A program made the position numbers and the translations under genes. Below, piece by piece: positions 27,385-40,735 of a DNA stretch of 64,000 nt. How positions within the stretch are numbered: position 1 is the first letter of the stretch; each line of letters begins with the position of its first letter. The notes beneath the pieces were generated by a model. It made no database searches and was not told the origin of the DNA. It saw only the letters and a program-made list of their open reading frames with translations. The DNA is from Patella vulgata. Lineage: Eukaryota; Mollusca; Gastropoda; Patellidae. The stretch covers positions 61,423,210 to 61,487,209 of the forward strand of contig NC_065883.2 in assembly GCF_932274485.2 (NCBI RefSeq), given 5' to 3'.

Positions 27385-27765
27385 AGCACCGCAAATTACA
27401 TCCTCTGATAAATCTAAAGTAGTATCGTTTTGCAGTAGAGTAAGCATATTCTACCTCGTACACGGTACTAGAAAATACTAACTAACCATAGTTATGTATG
27501 ATAACACCTCAAGTCGCAACCTCAAATGAATTAAAAGTGGTATCGTTGTCCAGTAGAGTGAGCATATCCTACCTCATACACAATACCAGTAAATGTCACG
27601 TAATCATGCATTTGATATAAATATTGTGATGACAACACAAAAAGCTACTGCCTCTAATAAACCAAAAGTAGTGTCGTTTTTCAGTCGAATAAGCATATCC
27701 TGCTTCGTACACAATAACGGTAAATATCAAAAAATCGTGCAACATGACATATATTTTGATAAGAT
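27385..27765. repeat. Three diverged tandem units of about 125 bp
   Basis: Each unit has GTRGTATCGTTTT-like, CAGTAGAGTRAGCATAT and CTRCCTCRTACACRRTAC blocks, near 27420, 27540 and 27670. The open frame at 27593-27775 is a by-product. Confidence 0.7.
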
Positions 27766-28899
27766 GGTAATATAGACATTGTAGTGTATGATTTATTATA
27801 TTACAATATATCTTTATGGTTGTTTTATAACCGTACTTGATGATAAATCATTCAGTAAAATCAAAACACCTACAGTAGTAAATGTGACGTACAAGAGCTG
27901 GGATAAATGGTTTCAGTGTCGTTTAGTAATAGAGAAGGTTGTGCAGTTGATACAATATTTGGAATACATTTGCTGTATTTCTTCATAAATTCAACACATT
28001 CTAGTCGACACGTTGCTCAGTAATAAACAGTAGTTGTATTCCATAGAATTGTGTTCTCTGTAAGAGTTGGAATAAGCTTATCTGAAAAACATAACACAAT
28101 GATAAGGACGTGTATCATTCTTGCAGGGTTGTGGTCGAATAAGGATGCTATCGAACAAGAGAGCCTTAGAAATGCTCAACCTAATTAAATTACTTCAAAA
28201 TACATTTTTAATCCAGATGTGTGCTTTCAATTAGTGCTGAGATGAATGTTATATGATTAAATGTTTGTTGTGAAAGATTAAGCAGACATCTACTTGTTTA
28301 CTAATTTGGGTTTCATTTGGCTGACTGTAGAACTCAAAATTGGTTATAACTCAGCACTGGCATGTATTTCATTCAAGACAGACAGATTAACAGATTTCGA
28401 CAAAATATTTTACTCAAATCAAAGAGGTTTAGCCACTTTAGGTTTACGTTATTGCTGTTTTGGAATAAATTGACACACTGTGTCATGAGAGGTATACCTA
28501 TACATGTTGGGTGATCAATCTCTGTGGGTATCACATCACATGCAATGCTGACTTCATTGTGGTTATATATTGCAGTTAAACGGTTATTTTATTAAATCGT
28601 TCAACGCATTTCTGCATAATAACCATCAGTGAATACTTGATGGTCTAACCACAAATTGAGTGTAATTTGAATATATTGACTGTTAAAATTTAGAGTTGGT
28701 TCACGTGCATATCTTCTTAAAGCTTTGTACATCTGGCATGTCATGGAAACACACCGATTGAAAGTATCCATTAATTTAAGTAGCCCTTCTCTCGGATAAA
28801 ATTAGCTCTGGATATCCAGTTAGAATAATATATATATGTTGTGTCCAGAAGATACCTAGGGAGAAGTTACTATATAGAAAAACTATTAACTGTGCTGAA

Positions 28900-29430
28900 A
28901 ATGAGATAATTTTCATAAATTAATTAGTTTATGTCAGTCTCAAAGGGTACGAAAAGTCTACATAGATATGGCGATTAATTGTGTCCACGTGGCCGGTCAT
29001 AAAACACTACCCAAAATTGGTCTGAATTGCCAACAAACACATTATTCAAAACTACCAAATTTACATAAACACCAGACGAAAACAATTTGGTGACATTTTG
29101 AATTATAATTTTTCATAAATTTCCCGCCTATTAATTCCCCCTTTTGTCTTTGCTCCAAATAGTATCATAATTGTTTTTCAATTGGTATTTATAATCCATT
29201 TTATTGCCAGTTTAGAATGGGTGTCAAAAAACACATTTAAGTAATAAGTAATTACTTTCTAATTGGTGAGTTATTTCCCCTTTGTGAAATCTCAATCGAG
29301 TCCGTACTTTTTTTAATGGGTAATTTTTCGTCAAAAAAAGTCTCCCGCTGACCGTTTTAAGTGGCTCGAACTAATCGGATAAAAGCGAGTACTTGTGGTC
29401 TATCATCCTATTGAAGTTAAAAAAGGACAT
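28900..29430. promoter_or_regulatory. Candidate regulatory block rich in homeodomain cores
   Basis: Non-repetitive intronic DNA with many TAAT/ATTA cores and TTTAT-type posterior-Hox half-sites, for example TCATAAATTAATTAG near 28914 and ATCCATTTTATTGCC near 29195. Assignment as an enhancer is inference only. Confidence 0.2.
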
Positions 29431-29984
29431 TAAATCCATTATCTTAAATCAAAGTTCAACTCTATTTTTGCAATAATCATTAACATAAATTGACTGCATC
29501 GTCCATCATCGATGGAATTTAATGTCTGGTGCCATTTAAAGGTAATTTCGTCTCGACGGTAACATTTACTATCATTACTACACACAGTAATAACATATTG
29601 TGACTGCTCCTCGCGTTGGGGTCGCCGATCTAATATATATACAACAAAGGGAGGTTTTAAAAGGCCACTTGGTTGTATTTTGATGTGTTGGATACAATAT
29701 ATATCATAATATTTATAACGTGGCCGATAAAAGTTCAACTGCTGCTGATACTCGGGTATCAGTACAGAGAGTTAGTAAAAAAACTGAAACAATCCCCATG
29801 GTCTCGACGCACTCTTTAAAACCAAGGCTACTTTAATACTAGCAAAGGATAATCTTTTAATGGCATTTGGTAACTAAATATGGTAATAAACTGTAATACA
29901 TACTTAAGGAAAGCTGCTACTACTGTATTTAGGCGACGGTTTCGGAAATCTGGAGTATTCTCACAACATTATCAAGCAAAAGCT

Positions 29985-30090
29985 TTGAACCCTCTCAACA
30001 TAATCATGCCAATACGTTGAATTCTCTTAACATTATCAACCCAATACGTTGAATTCTCTTAATATCATCAAATCATTACGCTGAGAGAAT
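29985..30090. repeat. Short tandem repeat, about 34-bp unit, three copies
   Basis: The motif AATACGTTGAATTCTCTTAA with an ATCA-rich spacer recurs three times with increasing divergence. Confidence 0.7.
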
Positions 30091-32697
30091 ACACTCCAAA
30101 GTTTCGCTTTAATACATTAGTTGTAGATTTCGTATATTAGAAATATCACTTCTTTATCTACAAAATCAGTCACTTTTTATTTTCCAATTAAAGATTGTAT
30201 CAGTCAATCTATCTGCATAATTTGCAATAATCTGCGGCAAACATTCAACCATGCAAATATAAAACCAATGTTGGTAGTAGCAGTTTTAATTCCGATAAGT
30301 CTTCAAAGATAAGAAAATATAGGAAGACGGAAGCAGGTCTAGAAGTTTGTTTAAAGAAGTTAAATGCATTAGACCACTGCAATTAATGACAAATTGAAGA
30401 TGCTGGTAAGCTATTTAGCTTATAACCTACACGAAATCACCATTAGTTTCCATTTGCCAAGTGATAATCTACAGATCTTGATGGTTCCGCAAATACCTTC
30501 CTTTCAGACAGCATCGGTGTGTCACTAGCAAGAGATCGCTATTGTATCATCAACAGTACTTCATATCAATGACGAGCCCGGTGCACTAGACATGCTATGC
30601 ACTACTCTGATATACCTTTGGGAAAACTGTTGCTGTTTTCTGCTTTGTATCATAATTCTTCATGCTTGGATTTATTTTCGAAACGACAAACCGGAAATGA
30701 CTATGATTATTACAATTACAACTATTGTTTTAGAAACATAAATGGCGTTACAAAGTTGATGAATAGAAGAATTCCCGTAATCTTTGGATCGGGAGGATGC
30801 GTTATTTTATTATAAACAGACAAAAAGAAGGTATTAGGCGTCTTTTTGAAATAGAAAATAAAATATAACAAAACTTCAAAACTTTAAAGAACTCAAAATC
30901 CATTATGTCAAAGAGTACACAACTTTTTTTTTCAAATAGTATAACTCAAGAAAGCCTTATCTACTGTCGATATATCTAGGATAGCAGGCTTCCACATTAA
31001 AATGATTTGTTATATGTCACACTAACAGAAAATGTTCCACTATTAAATTACACCCACGTAACCTTAGAAGTTATGGGGTTTTTCGGTGTATCCACCATGT
31101 GCCGTGTGTCTAGTACGCACGAGGGGGGTGAACAAGGTGGAATTTTTTTTGTTACACTTGAATTTGTAAGATTTCAAATCTTTATATTTTATCTTATTTT
31201 GAAACTCGCGTTGTCGAAAAAAACTGTCATCCCTATTTATCTCTAAATGAAAATTTATCTGGGTTACCAATGAAGACATTTTTTCTTTGTTTTCTATGAA
31301 TGGGTGCGGTGTAAATGTACTTGTAGTTTCACGTCTTAAATTGGTGAAGGAAATGCTGTTTGCATCTTTTATGATAACATTTCAATAGAAGCCCTTGTTA
31401 GGAAATTCATCATGCTTGAAATGATGCCCGAAAAGGTTCTTTAGTGGTCCACTAAGTAAAAGAGATCTATCCATTCGGTAGGAACGCAGATGTCCTACAC
31501 ACAATTCTGATGACGCCAACAAAACAAAAAGTGTGAAAAAATATATATGTCGAATTAAGTATTATTTAACCTGTTCTTAAAGAATAGTACAGTCCCGGTT
31601 ATTTGAATTTGCTTAAGTCATGATAGTTATTTGTTTCGTTAGGTTTTTAATTTGATTATACAGCTGTAGTTTATCATGACCAAAACTACTGCAAAAATAT
31701 CGTACTTGGTCAACCTTGCGATGTACAATGTTTGTGGATATGTGGAGGTGTTTGTGAGGCTATTACCCTATAATTACGGTATAAAAAACATCTTGTATAT
31801 GTCCGTCCCATTCTTTACAAACACATTGAAAATCCCCCAAATGATTAATGTTTCTTTTTTCTACGCACATTAACTAGGGTTTTTATACTACACTGGTTCA
31901 CTATTCACGCCATTTTACCCAATTGTATACCTCTTCGTCCCCCCTTTTTTCTTCTTTCTCAAAGTTTATTTATGCTTGAAGGAAGACGGATTAGCGTTTG
32001 GAGATCTAGAAAATTTATATCTATTTTCGATGCAACCTATATGACAGAACCTGTGAACAAATCGATTACATTCGCTTATAAATAGAAAGCTGAGAGGAAA
32101 TGCTAATACAGTGGATGTTCAAAAACCGAAATCAAAATGTTTTTTGGAGCGGATAATATGATGTAACTATACACTATTATTCACAAATAAAACTTTCAAA
32201 TTCTTTCTGTGATTGGCATGTGAAGTGAACTAATATTTTGAATAGACTGATCCAAGGGTCTGTCTCGTGTTCAACTACAAGCCGATGACACAGTATTAGA
32301 CCATGATTTATAGCCGTCAAATCCTTTATTCATTTTTATAAGTTCTTTCTTCAAAGAGTAAAAATGGACGGAAAGAATCCAATAATGAAACACGGAGAAT
32401 GAGCGTTGAACGCTTTATCTGTACCATACTACAACGTACTGATGATGTACTAAAGTTAGATGTCGCGATTTTGAAAAAACTGTACATCACCTAAAAACAG
32501 TGATCTTTTACAATAGCATTTGCAGCAAATTGATCATGACATTTCGTGAATTACAAATCATTATTATTGTGTAATATTAATTAATTTTTGAAAAGTTAAT
32601 TTGAACGAAAAATGTTCAAAATGAGCAAGCTGTTACAGGAAATTTTGGAATTCAAGCATACGGAATTGTGTGCCAGTATCCAAACCATCCTGAAAGA

Positions 32698-32711
32698 CCC
32701 CCCCCCCCCCC
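32698..32711. repeat. C homopolymer, 14 bases
   Basis: An uninterrupted C run is followed by a low-complexity A/C stretch to about 32750. Confidence 0.95.
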
Positions 32712-32748
32712 AACAAAAAAACAAAAAAAACCCCAAAAAACCCCACCA

Positions 32749-33055
32749 CCTTAAGTCAAATAGTGTTCATATAATATATTAAGTCATCGGCTGAGTTGGT
32801 ATGATGAGGCTTTTCATTGGTGTGTGCTTCATTTATGTTTTTCGGTGCCCTATTATGATCTGTATGTGGTTTGAAACACAGTCATATTACGTTATCGTCT
32901 ATTTAGTACGATATTGTTCAACACCATCTTAAGTCAAATAGTCGTAGGCCAAGTTGGTATGAAGAGGCTTTTCATAGGTGTGTGGGTCATTTATGCCCTA
33001 TTATGATCTGTATAAGGATTGAAACGTTTAGTATGATATCGTTTTATACTCACAA
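32749..33055. repeat. Diverged tandem duplication, unit about 130-180 bp
   Basis: Two copies start with CTTAAGTCAAATAGT (32750 and 32929). Both then contain GAGTTGGTATGA or AAGTTGGTATGA, GAGGCTTTTCAT, GGTGTGTG and CCTATTATGATCTGTAT. The second copy is shorter. Confidence 0.8.
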
Positions 33056-33369
33056 TCAAATTATACCACATACAGAAGGATATTGTTTCAAATGTTAAAT
33101 GTAATTAATGTTTAAAGGTAGCATTGTAACCAAATTTAATGTAGTGTAGGTATGCATCATGTTTTTTAAAATTTAAAGAGACATTTGTGAAACTGAAAGT
33201 TAGAATTATTAATCATTTATTTCTACAGAACTAAATAGTTGTGACATCTTACATTTTGACAAGGCTCTCTCACAGCAGTTGTATTAATCTGAGTGAAAGA
33301 TAAAAATGTTGAAGAAATTAGTATAAGAGGGTTTTTCAACATTGATACATAATTGTTAAGAGTTTCAGC

Positions 33370-33740
33370 TATAGTAGGAAACAGACCAAGTTATGCGGGC
33401 AGTACATATCGTAGGAACATACTGATCTAGCTAGCGTAACAGGTAGTAGGAAATAGGTTGGGCTACCCTAGCATTGTTGGTAGTGGGAAAAATTCAGATC
33501 TACTCTAGCACAGTAAGGAGTAGGAGACATACAGATCTACTAAAGCATCGCAGGTGGTAGTGGGGACACAGACCGAGATGCATTGCAGGAAGTAGGCGAC
33601 AGACTGATCTACCCTAGCGTTGCAGATAGTTGGAGACAGACTGAGCTACTTTAGCATTGCAGGTAGTAGGAGACCGCCTGATATACCCTAGCATTGCAGG
33701 TAGTAGGAAACAGACTGGGCTACGCTAGCATTGCAGGTTT
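33370..33740. repeat. Minisatellite, about 10 units of 37 bp
   Basis: The units contain variants of GGTAGTAGGAGACAGACTGA followed by CTACCCTAGCATTGCA. The units vary in length and sequence. It is a tandem array without spacers, so not CRISPR-like. Confidence 0.9.
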
Positions 33741-36104
33741 AAAAATGCTGTAGGCTGTGTAGATTGACAGCATTAGATCTTTCCTATGCACGACACCAAA
33801 ATGTAACCAAAGCGCCACTTTGCGTAGCCTTTTTAACAAGTAAAACAGATAACGAAGAAATATACATATATTTTATATGTAAAAATGTATAAATGTAATA
33901 AATAATGTGGCTAAATTTAACTATGCGTACCACTATTTTTCTTTTTTGACGTTTATTAAAATATCCCATTGTTCTTTTTGTCAGTATAAGTAACGTTTAA
34001 TGTGTTTTTAATTTTAATTTGGTAACTTCATGGTAGGCATCATGTGAAATGTCATTAATGAAACGGGCTTTAAAGTAGATAATATTTATGTGGGGTATTA
34101 TATTATAAGGTATATAACGTTTATAAGTAAAATATAGAAAATAAATCATTTCTGGTAATTGAGTTCTTTTTCAATTTTAAGTCCGCCTACTACATGTAAT
34201 CCAATTGCTTAGCAATATAAGATGACTACAATCATTTTTTCGCTATATGGACTCCTCGAATGACAAGTGATATCAGGTGTTCTAGAGTTGTGGTCCTGCA
34301 TTCACAGATATAGACAGGCATTTAAAATGGGCAAAACCTCTAGTAGTAACAAGGCAATTAAATTTCGTGAGATTTTCAAATCGTTCTTTAACAGAACCAG
34401 ACTATTTGTTTTAAAATCTGCATACTTTAATAATAAGAATACGCATTAGGTGCCAGTAAAACTCAATGTATGACATGCATTCATAATTTAATACCAATTT
34501 AAAAATGTAATTACCAATGGTATATGCATATCTAATTTCAATTTTTGTACAAGCTGTTCCAACCAGATGTTTAAAATATAGAAACGATAAGGGTATATCC
34601 ATTTTTCATATTCAATATTCTAATAACAACGGCTTCAGCAACGTAATGAAATATTAAAATCTTTTTAACACATTTACGTTATTAAATACACGCGTGTACG
34701 GTTCAGTTGCTCCGTTACGTTTTGTTCTGTAGTCTTAGTTCAGTATTGGTAACACCTCGTGATCCATAGATATGATTAGACATAATCCCTACAAATTTCA
34801 ATTAGGGCTTTATTCTTTTATCTCTTGATGGCTCCTATTGATTTTATTCATGTGGTTGTCAGGTGTAAATAATAGCACAGATAAGGCCATTATTACATCA
34901 CGAACAGTCGCACGGCCTCGATAACATCAGCCCATTCGGCACCAGATATGCAATTTATTAAATATTTACTAAACAAATTTGCGTTTTTCTACAAGAAATA
35001 GTGCTTTTATATCTTGATTCATCGGAACAGTGTGAGATCTTGAGTTCAGCATCTTCTTGGCTTGATGGAATTAAGACTATCGTCTGATCTGCGTGTTGTA
35101 ACACCGTGTATGTTATAAATGGGAATATGCACGAGGGTATTAACACGTAACATAAGAAAGTTGGATAAACTTCGGTTTTATACAAATATTTGTCAATATT
35201 ATATTATGAAATCTATCCAAAATGAACTTGATCAAAAGCTTTTGTTGGATTATCTGTATTTTCGATTCTGGTTCTTCTCAGTCGACCATGGGTGGAATCT
35301 TGCCTGTTGATTTTAAAGAATTTTTGTTGGACGCAACCCAGAAATCTATCAGTTGATCCGCGAATGCCATCTTTTATGAAAACCCATACCAATGGAAAAA
35401 ATAATTTAAACATGTCAATGTCGCATGTTTGTATATATGTTTTTGCCTTGGACCACAGTCTCAGATTCTTCAATGTTACAATTTGCTGTTGTCCAAAGGG
35501 ATTTTCATGTCGTGTTCGCTTATGTTTTATTCATTGTTTCCAGTCACTAATTATTTACGTTTGTATCGCTTCACTGAGTTTGTAGTTAGTGGGTGTTTCT
35601 TTAGCTTGGTGGTCGTGATAAAAAGTTTCATATATAGTCACTTCGGCATTACTTACCTGTTCGGAATGATGTATAGACTTTCTTCTTTGCTATTTTTAAA
35701 TGTCCTACATGTCATACTATATGAAAACCTGGGGCCCCAAGTCCATAATTATCTGCAAATTTTGATCTAGGTATGAAAGATGCTCAACCTTGACCTTTTC
35801 AATACTGACCAATTAATATACAAAACGTATTATGGAAGTTGCAGATGGACGTTAACTCTACAATCTGCACATAATTTCAGTTATCATTCATCCGCACACC
35901 ACAGTCTACGCATATTATTCACCCTAACAAATTAATTGAGAAGACACATATGATCAAATTGATTAATTTAATTCGTATTATTGAAGACTATACACATCTT
36001 TTTCTGGGACATTATTAAGGTTTCTTGCGTTTTCTATCTTTGTAGGCCTTTGTTAATTTTTAATGATTTCTTGGTATATTGTTATTAAGAAACTCGTAAC
36101 CGTA

Positions 36105-36334
36105 TTGTTGCTTTTATGAGAGAGAGAGGGAGAGAAATGGAGTTTAACGTCCACTCGACACAAACTAGGTCATTTCGGGACTAACATATGGTTTAATTTT
36201 ATTTATACAATTCGCTTGCGCGTAGGGGTCTTTAGCAGTGGGAGGAAACCGGAGGACCCGGAGAAAACCCACGAGGTTGGACAGGCGACCCTACTCCTTG
36301 CCACGTACAACCGGGAGTTGTTGCTTTTATGAGA
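36105..36334 (-). mobile_element. SINE family A, minus orientation, 5'-truncated, with 17-bp target duplication
   Basis: Perfect 17-bp direct repeats, TTGTTGCTTTTATGAGA, lie at 36105-36121 and 36318-36334. Between them are a (GA)n tail, the 3' body (TTTAACGTCCACTCGAC) and the central block. The copy stops inside the B-box region, so the tRNA head is absent. The perfect duplication and good match to the other copies indicate a recent insertion in the Post2 intron. Confidence 0.92.
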
Positions 36335-36482
36335 ATGCTGTTGCTTTTTAAAGAACACAGAAGAATTAGAATGTTTTGGGGAAAGAAATGGTATAATTTC
36401 CTTACCGTCTTATATATTTTATGTCGACCTGTTATCGCCAATGTCCCGGAGGTCTTGAAGGTCAACGCAGAAAACAACAAAA

Positions 36483-36645
36483 GTATATTATTTTAAGTTT
36501 TTTGTCATATAATACAATTTGAAGACTTCAGAATCGAGCTGAATACCGATTAAAAAAATCAAATCGTATATTATTTTAAGTTTTTTTTCATATAATACAA
36601 TTTGAAGACTTCAGAATCGAGCTGAATACCGATTAAAAAAATTAT
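36483..36645. repeat. Near-perfect tandem duplication, period 83 bp
   Basis: Copies begin at 36483 and 36566 with GTATATTATTTTAAG and end in GAATACCGATTAAAAAAAT. Almost no divergence is visible. Confidence 0.92.
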
Positions 36646-39177
36646 AATAAATATTTGTTTTTGTAGTTGATAAGATTATAAATTAAGATTAACAACTCTA
36701 AAAACCTGAATAAGCGGTTACGACGTGTGAAAACAAAAGTCAGAAATCGAAAAGTAAATACAGAATCGGTGTAAATAAATATTGTTTTTAATTCTAACAA
36801 ACACAAATTATATATTTCTCTAGTTTTTCCTGGCTTATATATCTTGTTAAATTGTGAGAGCAATGGAGATCAGCTGAAAGCAGACGCCAAAAAGATCGCT
36901 TTGACCTTAACGTGCACGTGAAGTCACCACAAAAAATCTTGTCTGCAGGAATCGAAAGAATGGTAGCTCTGGACAAGTTTCGTACTTTTTTCATGTCATA
37001 GAAAACGTTCTGCGGTCTTTGAAAGACTCTAGATAAACATATTATTGTTTATGTTGTCTTTTATGACTTCGATATCTTGTAGACTATCTATAACGAAAAC
37101 AATTCGGCAATTAACGGACATTAGTGAAGAACACACACCAAAAAGCAAATGATATTTTTGTTGGGAATTTTTGTGTATAAATTTTCCAAGTACCTGACAT
37201 TCAAACCTTGTTGATGAGAAAAGCACACCGCAAATAGACATTGTTAACAAGTCTCTCGTAAAAGTAAAGGAAATGCCTAATAATCGTGACTATAAGTAAA
37301 GCATTTATTTGCTCATATCAAAAAAGTTTTGACGATTATATTTAAGTACCATGCACGTTTGTAGTACATGTTAATATCCGTCTTACCACACACATAATTA
37401 TTATTTCATTCTGCACTCTGAAAAATATGCTGATTACAAATGATGCGTGTTAAAAATTAATCGGGAATCCTGACGTTTATATGGCATAAAATCAACCGTT
37501 TGTGATAAACGCGTTTATTTGACTCTTGTTCTGGTGAAGTTTTTTCCATGAAATAGAATCCTCCAGGGTTTCTTTCTGACCAACACTTCTTCTACCATAT
37601 CATACAGTCTTGTTTCCATACCTTCTGTATCTGTTAATAATAATATTACTGATCGCTTCATTTACCCTTTCTGAACTATTATTGATGCTACTCCCCATTT
37701 GATGACTTTTACAAACTATTGTTTTGACTTTAAATTCTTAATAAGAGAGTTTCATTGAATAACTACTGGTTTGTAACATACAATTGGGAGGTCTTCCTTT
37801 TACATATTTATAGATCAACTGTGATTTGGGTTTGATAAGAGTGTGGCAGATTAAAGGATCAAAGTTATCAAATCCGTCATCGATGGGAAGTTCACATCTC
37901 TTTGAAGTTGTAGGCCATTTTCAAAATTGAGTCTTCTTAGGTTTTTAATGAAAATTAATGGACACTTGATTGATTATTTGTGATGGTTTGATTGGTAGGC
38001 TGCACTTGGTGATGTCTAAAAATAAAACTAATAGGCAGTAGGTCGATTCTTACAACTTTTGCTGATTTTTTTTTACTTTGCTGCTCTTTGCAATTTGTTG
38101 GCTTTTGTATTTGGGGACTTTTTCTTGGACTCGACATGGTTTTCGGAATCTGCTGTTTCTATTGGTAGTTGTAGTATAGAATTCCGGTAGATTTGGCTCC
38201 ATTATGTATGTGGTTCTCGTTGAACTTTAAGACAATAGAATGTCGTATTTGTACTTAAGTATTAATTGACATTATTTTCTTTTGCACAAATGTTTGAATT
38301 TGTCCTTAAGTCAGTTCTGAGACTTAGCATTTGATTAAAACGATTTCGTCGTCTGTCATCTGTTTTTATTTACTTAGGATTTCAATTAACTTGGATTACG
38401 AGTTTCAATTCCTCGATATTTTCTTTTCCCGAAAAAGAATTATATGATATGTATCAGTGACGTTAACTGACATGTATGAATAGATGGAGAACAATGTCTT
38501 GAGTGCCAACCATTGAAAGATGGAGAATAAAACGATGTTATAGGCCACACACCGAATCTCCTATATCAATCATAATAATGTTTAAAGCCAGTGTTCACGA
38601 GAGGTTGAAATGAGCGAGTTTATCACAAGATGCTCTCAAACATATGATATCGCTATTGGTATCCACTCCTACTGTATCGACCAAACATCTCTTTTGTATA
38701 CAATTCGGCTGTTTTAGACAATTTATACTATTTGGCCAGGATAGTGTTTCATTTAATAGGTCTGTCTGTTTAGTTATTTTGATTTATGTCATCAGATTAA
38801 ATTTTTCATTCAAGTGGGTTTGTTTTTCTTGCCATTTTCACTCAACTTTGTGTGTTTCGTTGGGTATGGGTCAAGATTAATATTGTATAATACTGGAACG
38901 AAGGTGGGGATGTTATTAAAATAATATTTTTATTTTTTTTTGTTGTTGTTAATCTGTAAAGTAAATGCTTTGACGCAATATGGATTTTATGGAGTAGTTT
39001 GCAAGCTATGGTTAGCTTCTTAGACCTATATGATACACTACAGTAATCGTAATGGATAGCAATGTATAATATTTGTGGTATTGCGTCGAAAATTACATTT
39101 GAATAAGTAATTTGCGCAATCAACGGTTGTCGTTGACATGCCATCAAATGCAATAAATACAGTGAAAACTGACAAAT

Positions 39178-39615
39178 GCAATGTTAAATAATGTATACTG
39201 TACCTAATAATGTATACTGTACCTATTAATGCATACTATACCTTTTGTGTATACTATATCTAATAATGTATACTGTACCTTATAATGCATGCTAAACCTA
39301 ATAATGCATAATCCTAATAATGTATACTAAACCTAACCATGCTTAAAATACCTAATAATGTATACTAAACCTAACCATGCATAATATACCTAATAATGTA
39401 TACTGTACCTAATAATGTATACTATATCTAATATATTGTGTTTCTATTAATTTATATTGTATCTAATGATGTATACCATACGTAATAATGTACTGTACCT
39501 GATAATGCATACTATACCTTTTCTCTATACTGCACGTATATCTAATAATGTATATTAAGCCTAATAATGTATACTATAACTAGTAATGTACACCGTACCT
39601 AATAATGTATACTAT
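39178..39615. repeat. Minisatellite, about 23 units of 19 bp
   Basis: The unit is close to AATAATGTATACTGTACCT, with a palindromic GTATAC core in most copies. Units vary by single substitutions and a few are length variants. Confidence 0.95.
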
Positions 39616-40498
39616 GAGATATAGCAACAATTGTTAAAATTGTGGAAGGAATAATTCAGCAGGACAATTGAGTTAACTGTACGTATTGTACGCCTGATTG
39701 GTTTATACGACTGACTAGACACCTTGAATTAACTTAATAAAGATTTCAATAACTAGTAGGCATGTTTTATAAATTATAGATAAGCTTAGCACTAGATTAA
39801 AGGGATAATCAGTCTTCTGTATAGAACGATTAATCGATAATGCGTGACGATTTCGGATTTGCTGGATTTAACTAATGCCTTGCAGAATGCCATAGCACGG
39901 TTCAATACCACGTAACTCTGCGTTTATGTCAGTGATCATAGGAATCGATTTTCCTATCCGCACTACGAGTTAACGGCCTTCACAATCATTTTTCAATAAG
40001 TTGTTATAAAATACAAGGTGAAACATAAACCCCAATTAATATAATTATTGATCAATATTAGGTCGATGATAGCCTGGAATTTGTCACGAGAATGGATAGG
40101 TTTTTTCATGCCATATAGCTTGAGGCTTGCGGAAGCACCACGCTGTTCATTAACAAAATAGTATATCAGCGATTCAATGCTACCAGTCTCTATCATTATG
40201 CCTTACTATTTCTTTAACATTTGCTTGATCTTTTTATACGGCTTCCGTTTCTGATAACAAATAGTATGATATCTTGTTCTAATCAATATTTGTATGCAAT
40301 AAACGTAATTGAAAGGGAATTATAATTTGAGTAGATCCAAGAGTTTAGCGTCTGTCAAAACCAAGTCTTGAATTATCCGTACACAGTTGGACTTGTGGTT
40401 TTCAAATTTTGGGACATATTTATCACTAAATAAGGTATTTTTGTAGATATGTGTAGTATTTTCAAGTTATAGTATGGTTTAGGCAACACACGTTTATT

Positions 40499-40735
40499 TT
40501 CCTCTTGTAAAGATATATCATCAAATTGTACATTGGCAGTCATTGTAGATTTTTTCGTTTAATAGAAATTGTATATGGGTAGTCATTGCATATACCTTCG
40601 TCTTCTAATGGCACATTACAAAATTGTATATGGGTAGTCGTTGTAGATATCTTCTTCTTGTAAAGATATAATACAAAATTGTATATGGGTATGGGTATAG
40701 TCATTGTAGATATTTTCTTCTAGTAAATATAAACT
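40499..40735. repeat. Tandem repeat, about four units of 58-63 bp
   Basis: The motif AAATTGTATATGGGTAGTCA followed by TTGTAGATAT, CTTCTT and AATATATA-like sequence recurs. The last unit has a small internal duplication (GGGTATGGGTAT). Confidence 0.85.

Noticed and set aside
35292-35770. Overlapping open frames of 97 and 113 codons on the plus strand
   Set aside because: Hydrophobic but AT-driven composition and no domain. Open frames occur on both strands here, which suggests an old repeat or chance, not a gene.
39178-39615. CRISPR-like array
   Set aside because: The units are directly adjacent with no unique spacers, in a eukaryotic intron; it is a minisatellite.
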